NCBI GenBank assembly: GCA_003024785.1
Contig: PUQB01000333.1
Location: 124,001 to 188,000, forward strand
DNA length: 64,000 bases
Direction: 5' to 3'
DNA from: Selaginella tamariscina
Lineage: Eukaryota; Streptophyta; Lycopodiopsida; Selaginellales; Selaginellaceae
In this document: positions 10,905-24,268 of the stretch, piece after piece
How the letters are laid out: each line of letters opens with the position of its first letter
Position numbering within the stretch: position 1 is the stretch's first letter
The notes under the pieces: generated by a model
Database searches by the model: none
Seen by the model: only the letters and a program-made list of their open reading frames with translations
Told to the model about the DNA's origin: nothing
Translations under genes and position numbers: made by a program

Positions 10905-11191
10905 ACAGCAGCAGTTTCCTATTTGAGGCCGTAGGATCATTGATCAATTGCATCAGCTGCTTGCTTATAAGAGCTTCGTAATCTCCCAATGACAATGGAA
11001 AATCATCTTTAATTTCATTGCTTAACCTGCCAAGTTCAGCTCGTTCTCAGTCCCGAACAAGTAGAAAACAGGTAACTTCAATCTCTTAGATAAATGTGTA
11101 TATCATATTTTACTTGTTCACTTCACTTTATAATGCCATTTGCAGTTTGCTAATCTCATATACAATGTGTAGACATGTATGTTTCTTAGGA
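10905..11191 (+). promoter_or_regulatory. Leader of kinase-like copy A with a 74-bp leader intron
   Basis: The segment GAGGCCGTAGGATCATTG, then CATCAGCTGCTT, TCGTAATCTCCCAATGA and CGAACAAGTAGAAAACAG, is shared with copies B (complement, about 47150-47330) and C (about 51580-51870). AACAG is followed by GTAACTTCAATCTC and ends in TTTGCAG, giving an intron at about 11072-11145. The same donor and acceptor are kept in the other copies, which supports a real spliced 5' leader. Confidence 0.6.
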
Positions 11192-12023
11192 ATGGGATCA
11201 CGGGATTCTTCACAAGAGAATGCGTCGGGTTCTTTAGAAGAGGATAAAATGAAAAGCAGTGAGGAGAAAGAAGAAGTTGAATATCCTCCTCTGATTGGAC
11301 TAGGCCGTTCAAGTGACGGTGTTTACGGGGTGAGTGAGAAGCATGTGTTAAAGATTTTGCTTCCAGATATAAATATAGATTACAAGGAAGAATCAGCTGC
11401 ACAGGTAGCTGCATTTGAGGTTACAAGAGGAACTATCAAGGTTCCCAGAGTGTGTGGTGCATGGGGAAGTGCGGAAGAGTTTTATGGCTCTGAAGAAACC
11501 CGCGGCTTAATAGATCATGAATACTTACCTTGGCTAAAGTACAAGGTTAAACACCCCTTCGTTATAATGGAGAGACTTTATGATGTAGAGCCTGTTTGGT
11601 TTAGAGGTTATTGTGCGGTTTTGGAATATGCAGGTTATGATTTGGTTCAAGTGATAAGAGAGCTCGGCAATTTTTGCAGAAATGTTCTTCATCAAAGGGT
11701 ATACGTTTGAAGATGTGGAGTTGGTTCTTTGTAGTGCAGGACTTTATTTGATAGATTTTAGCTACTGTAAGCCAGCCCGAGGTATTTCTGCTAAACAAGT
11801 GGTGAGCCACATCTACGACTCCATTGTGGATCTACATGAAGCTCAGTTGCTTCCACGGCCAGGTACAAGTCTGCATGAAGCCTTTCGAGATAGCTTTCTC
11901 GAGGTGGCGACCGCTTACCGCCCGGAACTGGCAGAGGATATAATATCTGAATGTTTCACAGCTGATCGTCTTGGGGTAGGTGAATCCAAGAGTTCTGATA
12001 CAAGATGTGATACCCGGAGCTGA
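11192..12023 (+). pseudogene. Kinase-like family, copy A (one visible frameshift)
   Basis: The protein starts MGSRDSSQENASGS at an ATG shared by all three copies. An acidic, Ser/Glu-rich N-terminus leads to LIGLGRSSDGVYGVSEKHVLKIL, which resembles a glycine-rich loop plus a VAIK-type Lys. The later YLIDFSYCKPA (copy B: YLIDFGFCKPA) resembles the DFG segment, and HPFVIMERLYD could be the hinge region. No canonical HRD motif is present; only a GY-[DT]-F-[NE]-D-V segment lies 17 residues before the IDF Asp. I infer a divergent kinase or pseudokinase fold; the family is not identified. A one-base loss near 11677 shifts the frame. The C-terminus differs from B and C: it lacks the acidic tail and KKRR end, and stops after CDTRS. 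Confidence 0.5.
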
Positions 12024-12029
12024 TATCTG

Positions 12030-13915
12030 AACGTTTCACAATTTCAATTACTATTTATATTTGTTTAAAACTAGATAATTAAAATACACATATACACAAA
12101 TATTTTCACACTTAGAATTATGATTTAAGAGTTCTCATAATTCTAAATAGGATAATTTAATATTTAACAGATTCAAAAACATTTTTAAATCTTGTATATA
12201 GTAGGATAAAGGATATTTCTTATTATTAATTTTAAAATTAAAATAATAACCTTATAATTACGTTTTAATTCCATTTTAATTTTATTGCACTTGAATTTGA
12301 ATTAAAAAGTATTTACATTTCACTTTTATTTTTTAAAAATTTGTCTTCTATTATATATTATATTTTTTTAATCATCACAACACACACAAGCACTAGATTG
12401 TCTTAGAAGATACAAATGTTTTTTATAAACCTTATTAAAAGATTATCTAATTATACAAAAAGCAATTTAAAAAACTCAAACTTATGGCTTTATTAGCTCA
12501 ATTCTCTTTTAATTGTTTTTATTGTAGTTGAACATCATTACTAATTTATAGGCAAAATTGATAATTAGGTTCCTGACATTTTTAACAAAAAAAAAATAAA
12601 ATAAAATTGGTTTACATTTTGAAAACATAATGTAATTCTTCTCTTGCTATGCTCTAACATAAAATGTGCATATGTCATGATTCTTAAAAGGTACTCGTGT
12701 AGAAATCGTATTAAATATATATATTTATTTGAAAGGCTTTTTTACAACTTTTTAACGGCCGTTTGTACACATTATTTTCAAGCATATTAAAAGTAAATTA
12801 TGTAACCAACACACATGCACACACGTGTGAGTGTGTGTCACTCACACGTTGACGTGATGTTTATGGTAGAGTAATATAATGTAATATATAAACATAATAA
12901 AGTAATACAAACATAATAAATGATAGAATATAAACATAAGGTGAGATATTAAATATAATAGGTTTAAATTTACAAGAGAAATTATTAATTAGTATATTTA
13001 TTTTTATATATTAATAATTAATTGTATTGAACATTTTGAACCTTTTCTAACTCATTTAATACTAATAGGAAAATTTTAAATGGCAATCAAATGTATTAAT
13101 TTCATTTTAATTACGTTTGCAACAAAATATATAGATTTGCAACCAAGTTATAATTTGTACTTTTAGAAAAGTATAATATAATGATAATATATTTATTTTA
13201 TACACAACAAACCTAAAAAGTTAATAAGTTTTACTATTTTAAAATGAGAGCTAATAATGATAATTCAAATAATGTATGTGTTGATTTTTAATAATCAATA
13301 TTAAAATGTTTTCATATAAAAAAAATGAATGTCATATGAACATTCACTTCTTTATAAATTGTTATAAAACATTCACTATTTTCTATAAAAAGAAGCACTT
13401 CTATAATATAAATGAGATTTAAATATGAATATTTTTTTTAAAGATTGTGTTTTTTTAAACAAAAGAAAATATAAATACGCACAAATAAATAAAAAGTAAG
13501 AAAATATAAATGCTTAAAAAAAAAAAATGATTATATGTAATTCCTTCACACACAAATGAATATATAAATAAACACTTACATAATCTTGTTAATAAGAATA
13601 ATTCATTTGGAATTGTTTTTTCAAATGAACCATAATTACACATTTTTATTTATTTTATAATTAAAAAGAAAAGTTAAATACATATATACACAATGTAAAT
13701 AATATATATAAATTTAAGCACTAATACAAAAGACAAAAGACTTCAAAAATTTATGAAATGAAATGACAAAAAAAATTAATGTGAAAATTAATTTTGATTG
13801 TTTATGTCAAATTCTTATATAAATCTTTAAATAAAACATGAACATTCTTAAATATGAAAACTTTTAAACAATATATTTTAAAAAAATACAGTTAACTTAC
13901 ATAATATCATCCTTC
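12030..13915. other. AT-rich intergenic DNA
   Basis: No coding region, RNA gene or clear element is visible. The only local structure is a CACACGTGTGAGTGTGTG-type palindromic stretch at about 12820-12850 (ACACACGTGTGAG-GTGTGTGTCACTCACACG), which can fold on itself. Confidence 0.5.
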
Positions 13916-13916
13916 T

Positions 13917-14140
13917 AATTATTCACTAATTTGGAGCGCCGCCTAAATATGGCGGTGCCTAAATATAATAAAATGAAATATTATAATAATACATACGTGG
14001 GCAGAACAATATATGTGTGCATATGATACACATGCACAATAAACATGGGCAAGACAATATATGTGTGCATGTGATACACACACATTAATTAATTATGAAT
14101 TTTTAATTTAAAAAAAACTGATTATATAAACACACATCTG
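13917..14140 (+). repeat. Foldback-type repeat arm with GC-rich hairpin
   Basis: CACTAATTTGGAGCGCCGCC-TAAATAT-GGCGGTGCC begins this arm, and the GCCGCC/GGCGGT pair forms a small hairpin. It is followed by ACGTGGGCAGAACAATATATGTGTGCAT and its near repeat 60 bases on. The whole arm matches the complement of about 15205-15435, giving an inverted pair about 1.5 kb across. GC content of the tip contrasts with the surrounding AT-rich DNA. It resembles a MITE or foldback transposon end. Confidence 0.6.
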
Positions 14141-15083
14141 GCTATATTGGACAGAATTAGATAATCGTAACAAAAAAAAAAAACATTAGATAAAGAAATT
14201 TAGATTTAAATCAAAAATTAATAAATTTAATTTTTTTAAAGATTAATAAGTATTCATTATCATTTATCATTATTTTAAACTTCTTTATCCTCTTAATTTC
14301 AAGAATAAAACCAAACCTTATTATATTTTAATAAATTAATTAAATAAAAAATTAATTATTTATTTAAAATTAATCAATGTAACATTTCCACTCAACATTA
14401 TATTATATAACAATCGAAAAGCATTTTAAAATTAAATTTTTATTAAAGCTTAAACAATTAAAAATCTTTTAAATTAAGATTTTATTAAAGTTTGATAATT
14501 CTTTATGACTTTAAATTTTAAAAAATTCATAAATAGATTGAATTTGAATGTGAGATACACACATAATTACTCTCGTGCTTATAACTGGTTAAACAAGAAT
14601 TAAGAGATATCTTTAATACTAATTATTTTTTACTATCTCTATTAAATAAATTATTAATTTACTGAAAAATATGATTTATCATGCATTATGTAGTTTAAAT
14701 TCTTTTTACCTTTTTTTAACTTTCATTCATTTAATGTATAATATACAATATTTAAGAATAATGATGACTTCTTTATCAAAACTAATATTAATGAATGTAA
14801 TTTCAATAAACATTCATGATCCTAACCTAATACATGGGACTATGTAATAATGATATATTAATAATAATATTATTAGTATTACAATAACATTTATTAGTAT
14901 TACCATAATACTTTTATTATGATTTTGATTACTTTATTGTCATTCCTGTTTATTTACCACGATTATGTAAGAAGCAGTAATTTCTAATTAAAATTAAAAA
15001 TACATATCTAAATTATTAAAATAATTCTTTTTCAATTTACTTAGTTTCTATTTTATTTTGTTTATGATTTTAATGGGGTTAGA
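14140..15083. other. AT-rich spacer between foldback arms
   Basis: No open frame or known element is visible, only A/T-rich sequence. It may be internal DNA of a foldback element or unrelated DNA caught between two insertions. Confidence 0.4.
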
Positions 15084-15451
15084 ATGCATAATACCGCTCA
15101 CCCCAATCATTCGTTAATTTGGGGTCGCCGCCCAAATACGGCGGCTCCCTAATCAACCCAATGAAGCCAGATGTGTACGTGTGTGTATGATCATTTTTTT
15201 TAAAAATTAAAAATTCATAATTAATCTCTAATGTGTGTATCACATGCACACATATATTATCCTGCCCACGTTTATCGCACACACACATGTGTGTGTATAT
15301 ATATTATATATATATATATAATGCACATACATGTATTGTCCTGCCCACGTATATATTATCGCAATATTTCATATTCATTGTACTTAGGGCACTGTCATAT
15401 TTAGGCAGTGCCCCCGACTAGTGGCTAATTTGGGGCGGTGCGGTATTAGCA
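15084..15451 (+). repeat. Foldback/MITE-like element with GC-rich inverted ends
   Basis: The left end (AATACCGCTCACCCCAATC, then TTAATTTGGGG, then CGCCGCCCAAATACGGCGGC) is mirrored at the right end (GGCAGTGCCCCCGACTAGTGG, CTAATTTGGGGCGGTGCGGTATT). Both ends carry a C-G-rich hairpin tip. In between lie (CA/TG) and (TA) runs with two GTCCTGCCCACGT-type repeats. Size about 370 bp without coding capacity fits a MITE or foldback element. Target duplications were not settled. Confidence 0.6.
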
Positions 15452-15699
15452 GGTGACCTTTCACTTTGTTAATGATCATTAATTAAATTTAAAATGATAA
15501 AATATGTAATATGATTTAAAAATTAAAACTGAAATGTACCCATGTTTAAGAGTCAATAATAAGATTAAAAGCAAATACATGTATAGTGACATATGGATGG
15601 TGATTGATTACATGTGTTAGTGTTGTGTCATAATTACAATGTAATATGGTTATTTTAAAAATTATTCACTATTACTTTTTTATTTTATTTACTTCAATT

Positions 15700-16430
15700 T
15701 CAAATTATTAAAAATTAAGTATTTATATTTAATTAATATAATTCTATTTCATTAAAAATTCCAACAGAATTAAAATAAAATAACAAAATATTTTATTAAA
15801 TTTTAAATAAAGTGATAATATTTGGATTTGATAATAAATAGTTATATTATATTTTATATAAATTATATATAAATTTTGGAAAATCATTTTATTTCATTTT
15901 TAATTATTTTTAATGTTATTTTTATTTTAAATTTTTTATAATGGCTAAAATCTTAATATTTAAAAGTATTTATGGTAAACTGACTTGTTGTATTTTTACG
16001 TTTTATAGAAATGTAGTAAATTTAAACAAAATATGTAGTTTTTAAAATTCTGAGGATATATTTGTGAATATGGGAAACTTCATGGATATATATGTAATTT
16101 TCCTAGGTTTAATTATCAGATGTATCATAATAAAAATAAGTTTTATATTCAATCAACAGTAATTTAAATAATAATATGAAAAATAATTCACAAAGATAAT
16201 AAAAAGTTTTGCTAAAATTATCACCATAATATATGTGCATGTATACGAAAATCAATTCAAACTTTGTCGGTAAACTATGTGCCAAGGGGTTATTCACGAG
16301 GAATATGAACTAGGAAATGTATCATACGAACGGATGACATGTATGCATACACACATCTCAAATACACTAGTAAAGAGTCACTTTGTTATCGAGTTAATCC
16401 ATACGTACACATAAGATTACATTTTTGTTA
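15700..16430 (+). repeat. Orphan copy of the kinase-like family upstream region
   Basis: Long stretches match 50790-51440, upstream of kinase-like copy C, in the same orientation: CATTAAAAATTCCAACA, AAATAAAGTGA-TAATATTTGGA-TTGAT, TATCATATGTATCATAATAAAA-type and CGAAAATCAATTCAAACTT, then GAATATGAACTAGGAAATGTA and TTTGTTATC-GTTAATCCATA. Here no kinase-like reading frame follows. It is therefore a stranded upstream copy, either a rearrangement product or one copy of a transposable element that carries the gene. Confidence 0.7.
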
Positions 16431-17099
16431 GCAGCAACAGCGAACGGCATAAATATAATATATAAACTTCTACTTCTCTCTTCTCACACACACACATGCG
16501 CATATATATATATATATAATATATTATATATATATATATATAATATATATTTAGAAAGATAATACATTTCAGCAGATATATCACGCTGAGAGTAACCTAG
16601 TCTATCAAACTTATCAGACATACATACATACATGATTTAAAGATAGTGCAGGCTGCCGCTGAACTAGGCTCACGGAATCAGAATCCATGGATAGACCATA
16701 AACTCGAGCGCCATGGCGACGTATTGCAGGAGAGTGGGGTTTGTGAAATGTTGAATGTTCCATGTTCTGAGGATACTCCATTGAGGAACAATGTGGTTAG
16801 ATGGATGTGCAAATTCTGTGGCCAAAGAAGACAGGGAGTGGTTCTAGGAGCACTTGATGCATTTTGGCCGACCAAGTACGGACGATTTGGACAGGCAATT
16901 GTCTGCTGCACGAGATTTTCTACGGCCTCGAGAGATCGATTCTTTACAAGCGAGGGATCCCACATTTAGAGGAGGCAGCAGCATAGCATCATGCACAACA
17001 AGGGTGGCCATTAGGGTTAGATACCAACACGAACAGTGGCCACCAGAACGAGACAGCATGGTGCTCGTTCACAAGGTTCTAGATCTGCATCAATGACTA

Positions 17100-17100
<1 letters not shown>
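16430..17100 (+). other. Coding-like remnant, possibly zinc-finger transposase; unidentified
   Basis: Codon composition changes to coding-like from 16646 to about 17100. The ORF starting at 16646 holds WMCKFCGQRRQG (a C-x2-C pair), which could be the start of a BED-type zinc finger as in hAT transposases, but the distal His/Cys pair is not convincing. A second overlapping frame (16854-17096) continues with RPSTDDLDRQLSAARDFLRP. Two frames sharing one message suggests a frameshifted remnant. Upstream (16490-16550) are (CA) and (TA) repeats. Confidence 0.3.
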
Positions 17101-17838
<738 letters not shown>

Positions 17839-17839
17839 G

Positions 17840-20100
17840 AATAGTTTAGAAATTAGGGCATGATTTTCACCTAGTAAATATGAAACACATGTATGTGTTG
17901 ATGGAATATGATTTGTCATGTGTATGGACGTGTATTTGAGAGTTAGACGCAAGTATACATGTTTGTGTGTGGATGCTACATTTTGTCAGATTATATGAAA
18001 TCTAGTAACATACTTATATATGCAAATATAAGAATAGCATTATTCAATGATACAGTTTATAACGTATGTACCAGTTTCACAATAGCGTGCGTTTACGTAC
18101 CATATAAACAGCTGATGATGTGTAAAATAAAATCTACTCATTTTCCTTGTCATTATTCTTAAGAAAATATATTAGCATGGTAACTAGCTGATTTTGAAGA
18201 GTTGCTCTCGTGTTTTTGTTAAAAGTAAACTTATGTTTTTAGTTTTTTAAAAGGATGAATATATTTGTCTTGTGTGTGAAATTACTTTAAAAATGCTCTT
18301 ATGTTTTTTGTTCTTAAGAAGGATGACATTTTCAATTTTAGTTTTGTATTGGATTACTTAAATCTTAACAATATCACATTGAGTGTGTGCATAGTGTTTA
18401 TGTGTGTGTGTACATATGTGTTTATTTAAACTGTGTTTTACAATGCTAAAGGATATTCTTAAACGATCAGTACGACGTGTATTTTGAAGGTATTGTAATT
18501 GTTATGCACTTAACTAAATTCATTTACAATTTTGTACTATTATCAAAATAATGAATTGGTTCAACAATTCACCAATTTAAAAAATATTTTTAAAATATAT
18601 CTACTTTAGTATTAAAGAATAAAATTTATATTTATGGTGTTTAAGATTTATATGTGATTAATATTTTAAATTGATATAATATTTTTCATTTAAAACATTA
18701 TATGAGTAAAGAAAATAAAATGAGTTGAATGGTTGTTTATTTTACTATGTATTAAAGAAAACTAACATTTAAATATTATTTTATTATTTCTACGTGCAAA
18801 GTTTGTTAAGAAATATATTGTTTTGCTTCTTTTACAATTTAAATACTTTATTTTTTTAATTTTCGCAAAGTCTATTGAGCATTCTAGTTGAAATCAAGTT
18901 TAATAACAACTTATCTATAATGCAAATATTAACCCACGTAGTTGAGTTAATATTGGTTTGTTTTCAAAATTAGTTGTAGTGCTTTTAAAAAATCTTAATA
19001 AAATCACATAAAAATGAGGTTGTTCATTCGATTTATATGAAATAATTAATTATTAATAATTAGATAGAAACATTCTATCATACTTTATAAACAACTTTAA
19101 CTCATCTTATATAATTTAAGATTGACTATACATATTTGAGTTTTATTTAGTATGTTCACCAAATGTCAACCTTAGAATCCCTCTTATGAACCCTATAGAA
19201 AATAATAATAAAATCTATGTTAAAAACTCATTAGTCTAGAATTCATAATTAATTAATTAAGACTATAAACAATGTTCACTTTATGAGTCATAATGTTTCT
19301 TATTTATGAATTCATTTTTAACTTGGTATGAATTATACAACTTAATTGCAGAATATATATTTAAATCAAATTATAATTAAATTATCAAACAAAATGACTT
19401 AATTAATTCATTAGATGTTACATACCTAACAACAACATTATAAATTTATTGGATAAGTTAACCCTTACAATGTGTTTTAAGTGTGGAAATGAATTAATTA
19501 ACTCATTATATGTAACACACCCATATACAACATTATAGATTTGTTAATGATAAAGGTCATTTAACTTTTACATTGTGATGTATACAATTGTTAATAGAGT
19601 AAATAAATTAATTAACTCATTCATACCCATATAACATCGTATTTATTAATAATAAAGTAAGTTAACCCTTATGTTATATAAATTGCATAATAAGAAGTTT
19701 GAGTGACACAAAAAATTAATGATTCACATTGGACTTATGCATGGAGTAAATAGGATTCTCTTTTGAATTATTAATATGTTGACTCACCTTTACTTTAAAT
19801 ATTCGTCTCTTTACTGAAATATACTAACTTAAAGCTAAAGATGTTTTAATTATGTTTAACACACAAACTTAAAAGAATTAATTATGAACTAACAATAAAT
19901 ATTTAATAAGAGCAAGAAAAATATTAAAATGTACTTTTTATCTTTGTTTATAATTTTCTAAAATATTTAATAACATCTAATCAAACTCTCTTTAAAGACC
20001 TAATTACATTAAACACTTTTTTAATTAAAATTTATAATTTGGAATTCACTTCAAAATCACTTGGCTAGCATGTCTGAGGTGGCTAAGAAAGAGCTATTTT
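17840..20100. other. AT-rich intergenic DNA
   Basis: No gene is supported. Several near repeats of ACTCATTATATGTAACA-CCATATA-ACA-like sequence at about 19410-19680 (TTAATTCATTAGATG, TTAACTCATTATATG, TTAACTCATTCATAC) form a loose repeat of roughly 100 bp. Confidence 0.45.
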
Positions 20101-20439
20101 ATGAACAACCAAAGTCCCTATTCATGAATATCACCTAATGACCTTGTACGATGCCATCCAAATTGCACAAGTACTTGAAGATGGTGTTGCCTTCTTTGTT
20201 ACTCATGGCCAACTTGGATTATTTGGACCAGTCCCTCTTTATCCAGTTGTTCATCCACAACCCATGGAGGTAGATGTTTTAATTTTATAAGTTGTGTTTC
20301 AGTCCATGCAACAAAGATAGGAACGAAAGCGTTGGTTGTAAGTACAGAGGCCATGGATGTGGTTAACAACATGGACATGGTATATAATGTTTTGAGTGTG
20401 CGCAATGGGTTTTAACATTATAAAATTATTAATTCGCAA

Positions 20440-21500
20440 TTCATCATCGCTCAAGTTCTTTCATGTTGAATGTTGATGCTTTATCATGGGCACCAGTTGT
20501 TACATCATCTTTAAAACCCACGTCATTACATAATCTCTGTGAAATTGAATTGGCACAACACTTGAAACTATGAAGTCAACGGATAATAAATGCACTCAAA
20601 ACTCTCGAGTTGGTGGCAAATGTTAATATCAGTTTTTAGAACCATGTTGCAAGGTTTACAATGGTAAAGGATTTTCTTTATTTCATAGAACCAACTAGCA
20701 TATGTACTCCACCTTGGCTGGTAATCTTATCATGTTATGCACTTTACTTTTTTCATGCTTTACACGATGACCCTCTCTATGGTCAGGTTTCACAAAGTGT
20801 TGGACAAATTATTTCATGGTTATATTGGCCTCATCTTCGATATAACTTTCATTAATATTTATAAACATATTATTTTTATTAAGTTCGAAATCTTTGATTC
20901 ACTCCTCTTAATGGTCGTTTACAATCTATTTAAGTTCATCATTTTTTTGAGCTGGTTACATATGATCTCATTGGTCTGTTACAACAATGACAATAAGGAA
21001 TACATATGTTATTATTTTGTCAGACTACTTGACATGGTATGTGGAGGTTCAAGTTCTTTCGGAGGCCAAGGCAACTATGGCCAAGGCAACTCATATGATA
21101 AATTTCTTGTTTCATTAAGTAGTTGACGAATATACAGGATTGGAAGAATCCTGTACAAAAATCTATGAATGCACATGTATATTTAAAGCATATTCTTTCA
21201 GATTAAGGGTCTCATTTCATAATTGAAAATTTGAGTTTGCTAGTTACTAAGTTGGAAATCAAACAATTTTTTACGACACCCTATTATCTAGAAATTAATG
21301 GTTTAGTGGAGCAACTTAATCATATTTTTAAATGCATGCTATTTAAGTATGTGAATCAGCATCAAATCAATTAAGATTAGTACTTGCTCATCCTTTTGTT
21401 TGTATGTGTCTTTTATCCATTAATTCATTGGAGTTTCCTCCTTATACAGTCGTTCCTTGTGTCTCATTTTAATGTTGGTTCCTCTTCTCTTGATTGATTT
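20440..21500 (+). pseudogene. Ty3/Gypsy retrotransposon remnant (RNase H end to integrase)
   Basis: Frame-combined translation shows LNVDALSWAP near 20470 (Gypsy N-V-ADALSR), then HALHDDPLYG and FHKVLDKLFHG at about 20755-20815 (integrase H2C2 region, H..P..GH.G..KT...) and YWPHLRYN. Near 21195-21340 come ILSD-GSHF and TTPYYLEINGLVEQLN, which match integrase ILSDRG..F and TTPYHPQTNGQVER.N. The order fits Gypsy, not Copia. Frameshifts and stops are frequent and no LTRs were recognised, so it is an old remnant. Upstream 20100-20440 probably belongs to its RNase H region but is too decayed to say. Confidence 0.65.
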
Positions 21501-22423
21501 TTAAATGACTTGATTCATATTTTATTGTACAAAGATTGGTGTAAACAACTACAGTTTAAATGACAATTCAAATGAAGTGAATCATAACGTACATATTCAA
21601 CGACTATTTTTGTACCATTGATGTTTGAATCTAAAAAAAAGGGTAATGTAAAAAATTCTAAAAATATATCTTAAATATATTCTAAAGTATATACTAAAAC
21701 ATTTGCTATTCTAGAAGTTGAATAGATTCCTTTTTAAAATCATAAATAAAATTACCACAATGCACCATACTAAGAAACAAACACATATAATTGGTTACAC
21801 ACTCAATGAGTTTCATGTATGTACAACCAATCCCATCCATGCCCACCTTCATCCTCAGTAATATTTTCTCACATGCAATAGTTAATCCTTGCCCTTGTGA
21901 GTGTCTCAAATATAAGATTTTTAATAAGCTTAAATTTACCTAAATTTTATCACCTTTTGTGAGGGTAAAAATAATTTTTCTTCTTGCCACATGTTTATTG
22001 TACATATCAATATAAATAATTAAAGATTTCTTATTTTATTTATATTATATAAAAAATTTTATATAATTGAGAAGTATATAATTTTTATTTATTTATTTTA
22101 TTTTAAAAATAAAATTTATTAAGTTTAAATTAATATCTGGTAATTGTAACCCTCGCTGTCACGATGGCACATGTGAACCTCTTCTCGACTGGAGTGCGGG
22201 TTTTGTGATGTATTCAATATTTGTTTGAACATTATTAAGTACAAAATAAATCAATGAGATACAAGAATATGCTAAAATATTAAAGCACATTTTCAGGAAG
22301 AGAACAGTTCATGTAAATACAAAGAAAAAATGTAGTGCTTTATAGTAGAAAAGAAAAAAGGTCAACAAAGAAGCATACAGCACCGTCTTTACAACATACC
22401 TATATAGATTAGTAGAAGCCTGC
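21500..22423. other. AT-rich intergenic DNA, 3' side of the DnaJ gene
   Basis: No gene is supported. The part from about 22260 up to the stop codon is the probable 3' untranslated region of the minus-strand DnaJ gene. Confidence 0.45.
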
Positions 22424-24268
22424 CTAGTGTCCTTCAGACTCCACTAGGTTTAAACTCGACTCTCGATCCAGCTCCCAGCTTTTGGAAGGCACCTGCCCAT
22501 CTTGATGCCTCACTGCTGGGATTCTATGGGAGAATCTGAACAGCTCAGTACCCAAAACTCTCTCCACCTTCCCATTTTCTCCCCTTGTAAACACATGCCC
22601 TTCCTCCCCAACCTTCTTCAGCCTCACAACCAAAACCCCGTTTTCCTCACTGTAGTCCTCTAAAACTAGCACTGGTACATAGCTAAAGTCTTCATGCCCA
22701 TCCTGAGATTTAATTTTCAGCCACCCCCTGTTCCAACCGTGAAACATAGCCCACACTTCCCCCGTGCAGGATACACTTGATAATGCGCCTTCTTCTTAAG
22801 GGCGTCATCTCCAATAAGTGTCCGAATGTCTTCAACGAGAGCCAGTCGTACCGCTTCATCAGCTTGAACTGTCCACAAGCCAAATAGTGACACACCAGCC
22901 AATCCTTCTCGTCATCGTTACACGCCACAGCTTCCAGCCACCTCACCTTGATAGCCTCCTCGTTCTTTACCTCTTCCACACGTCCATACCACCTCGGCAT
23001 CCCGTCTGAGTCATCATATATAGCCCAGAACTGATCCTTCTCCACATTAGAGAGCGTGCGGTCCCCGTCAAAGTCGTAGGCATGTTCATGTATACGTTGC
23101 TCTACCTCCTGTATGCTCACCTCCTCATCGACTGATCTACCAGAATTCTCCGGTGTGCACATCTTCTTCCTCGGTCCGAACTCCACCAGATCGTCGTCCT
23201 CGTAGATGTACTTCGCATTATTACGCTTCCTTGAAGACCTTCTTGTCGGCTGCTCCGTCTGTACACCATTCTCGACGTGTATTTCATCTTCCTCGATGTC
23301 CACCACTTTCTGCGTCTGTTTGCTTGACTCCCCATTAGACTCCGGCTTGGCTTTACTCTTCTCGGACTCCGGGTTCTGTCCGTGGTCCGTTCGCTGCTGT
23401 CCAACACCATTCTCTTCTTTCTTCACAGTTTCGGGCATCGGCCCCTTTCTCTTCACATGATCCTCAGCTGTCTTCTGTGACTGTCTCTTCTGCTTTTCGA
23501 CCTTCTCCTTGTCCTTTCTTTCCTTCTTAACATGCTCCATCGCTTGCTTCACGAACTCCATAGTTGAACTTGGTGAGCTTGCGGGGGAACACCAGTTCTT
23601 TGGAAAGCACCCACGTTGGAGAAATTGAACCCACGTCCTCCGTTCAGGTTGACACCGTTAGCGTTCGCTCTCTGAAGCTCACGGGCTACGAAGTCCTTCT
23701 TGCACTTGTCACACAAGAGCCGGCAATTCAAGAAGCATCTCTGGTACTGGAATTGCAACCGGCAATGCGGACAGACCGTCCAAAATGAATTCGAATGCGG
23801 ACTTGCGGTACGGACTGGGATGAAAGTCGGAGTAACTGGGGCGGGAGTCGGAAAAGGGCGCCTTAGAGGTACCTTGTTCCTCAGCAGGTCGTGCTTGCTC
23901 CGCTTGGTTTTGTCCGAGAGAATGCCGAATGCTTCGCCCACGAGCTTGAAAGCGGCTTCTGCACCTACGGACTTGTTCTTGTCCGGATGAAGATGGAAAG
24001 CCAGCTTCTTGTACTGCTTCTTGATTGTTGCGTCATCGGCTGTTGTTTCCACTTCGAGAATTCCATACCAGTCCGTCTCAAGTCCGACCTTATTCTGCGC
24101 TTTCGTGTGTACATTTACAATGGCAAAAAGCTGCTGAAGACCGTCAAGCTTCGGATAGAGCTTTTCGGCTCTCAGTAGGACCTTAGCTGCTCCGGAATAG
24201 TCCTGGCCCTCTAGTTTCTTCAACGCTAGCTCTTTTGCCCTCTCTGCTTCGTCCCTGTTGGCCTCCAT
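22424..24268 (-). CDS. DnaJ-domain protein with DUF3444 (frameshifts in this sequence)
   Basis: J-domain co-chaperone of the plant DnaJ/DUF3444 family; J domains stimulate Hsp70 ATPase, while the role of DUF3444 is unknown. In the first frame (23549-24268) the N-terminus MEANRDEAERAKELA is typical, the J domain spans about residues 66-130 with the HPD motif at 94-96, and two CxxC pairs (CPHC 166-169, CDKC 186-189) form a putative zinc-binding segment. The second frame (22710-23561) is Lys/Glu-rich linker, then NLS-like RRSSRKR, then DUF3444 with QFWAIYDDSDGMPRWYGRV. A third frame (22424-22756) contains WAMFHGWNRGWL and ends the DUF. At least three one-base frame breaks (about 23555, 22840, 22755) are needed. 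Intron-free coding region; the chosen ATG is the family start. Confidence 0.88.

Noticed and set aside
22818-24178. Plus-strand ORFs of 60-96 codons over the DnaJ gene
   Set aside because: They are antisense shadows of the minus-strand DnaJ-DUF3444 reading frame, which has clear domains.
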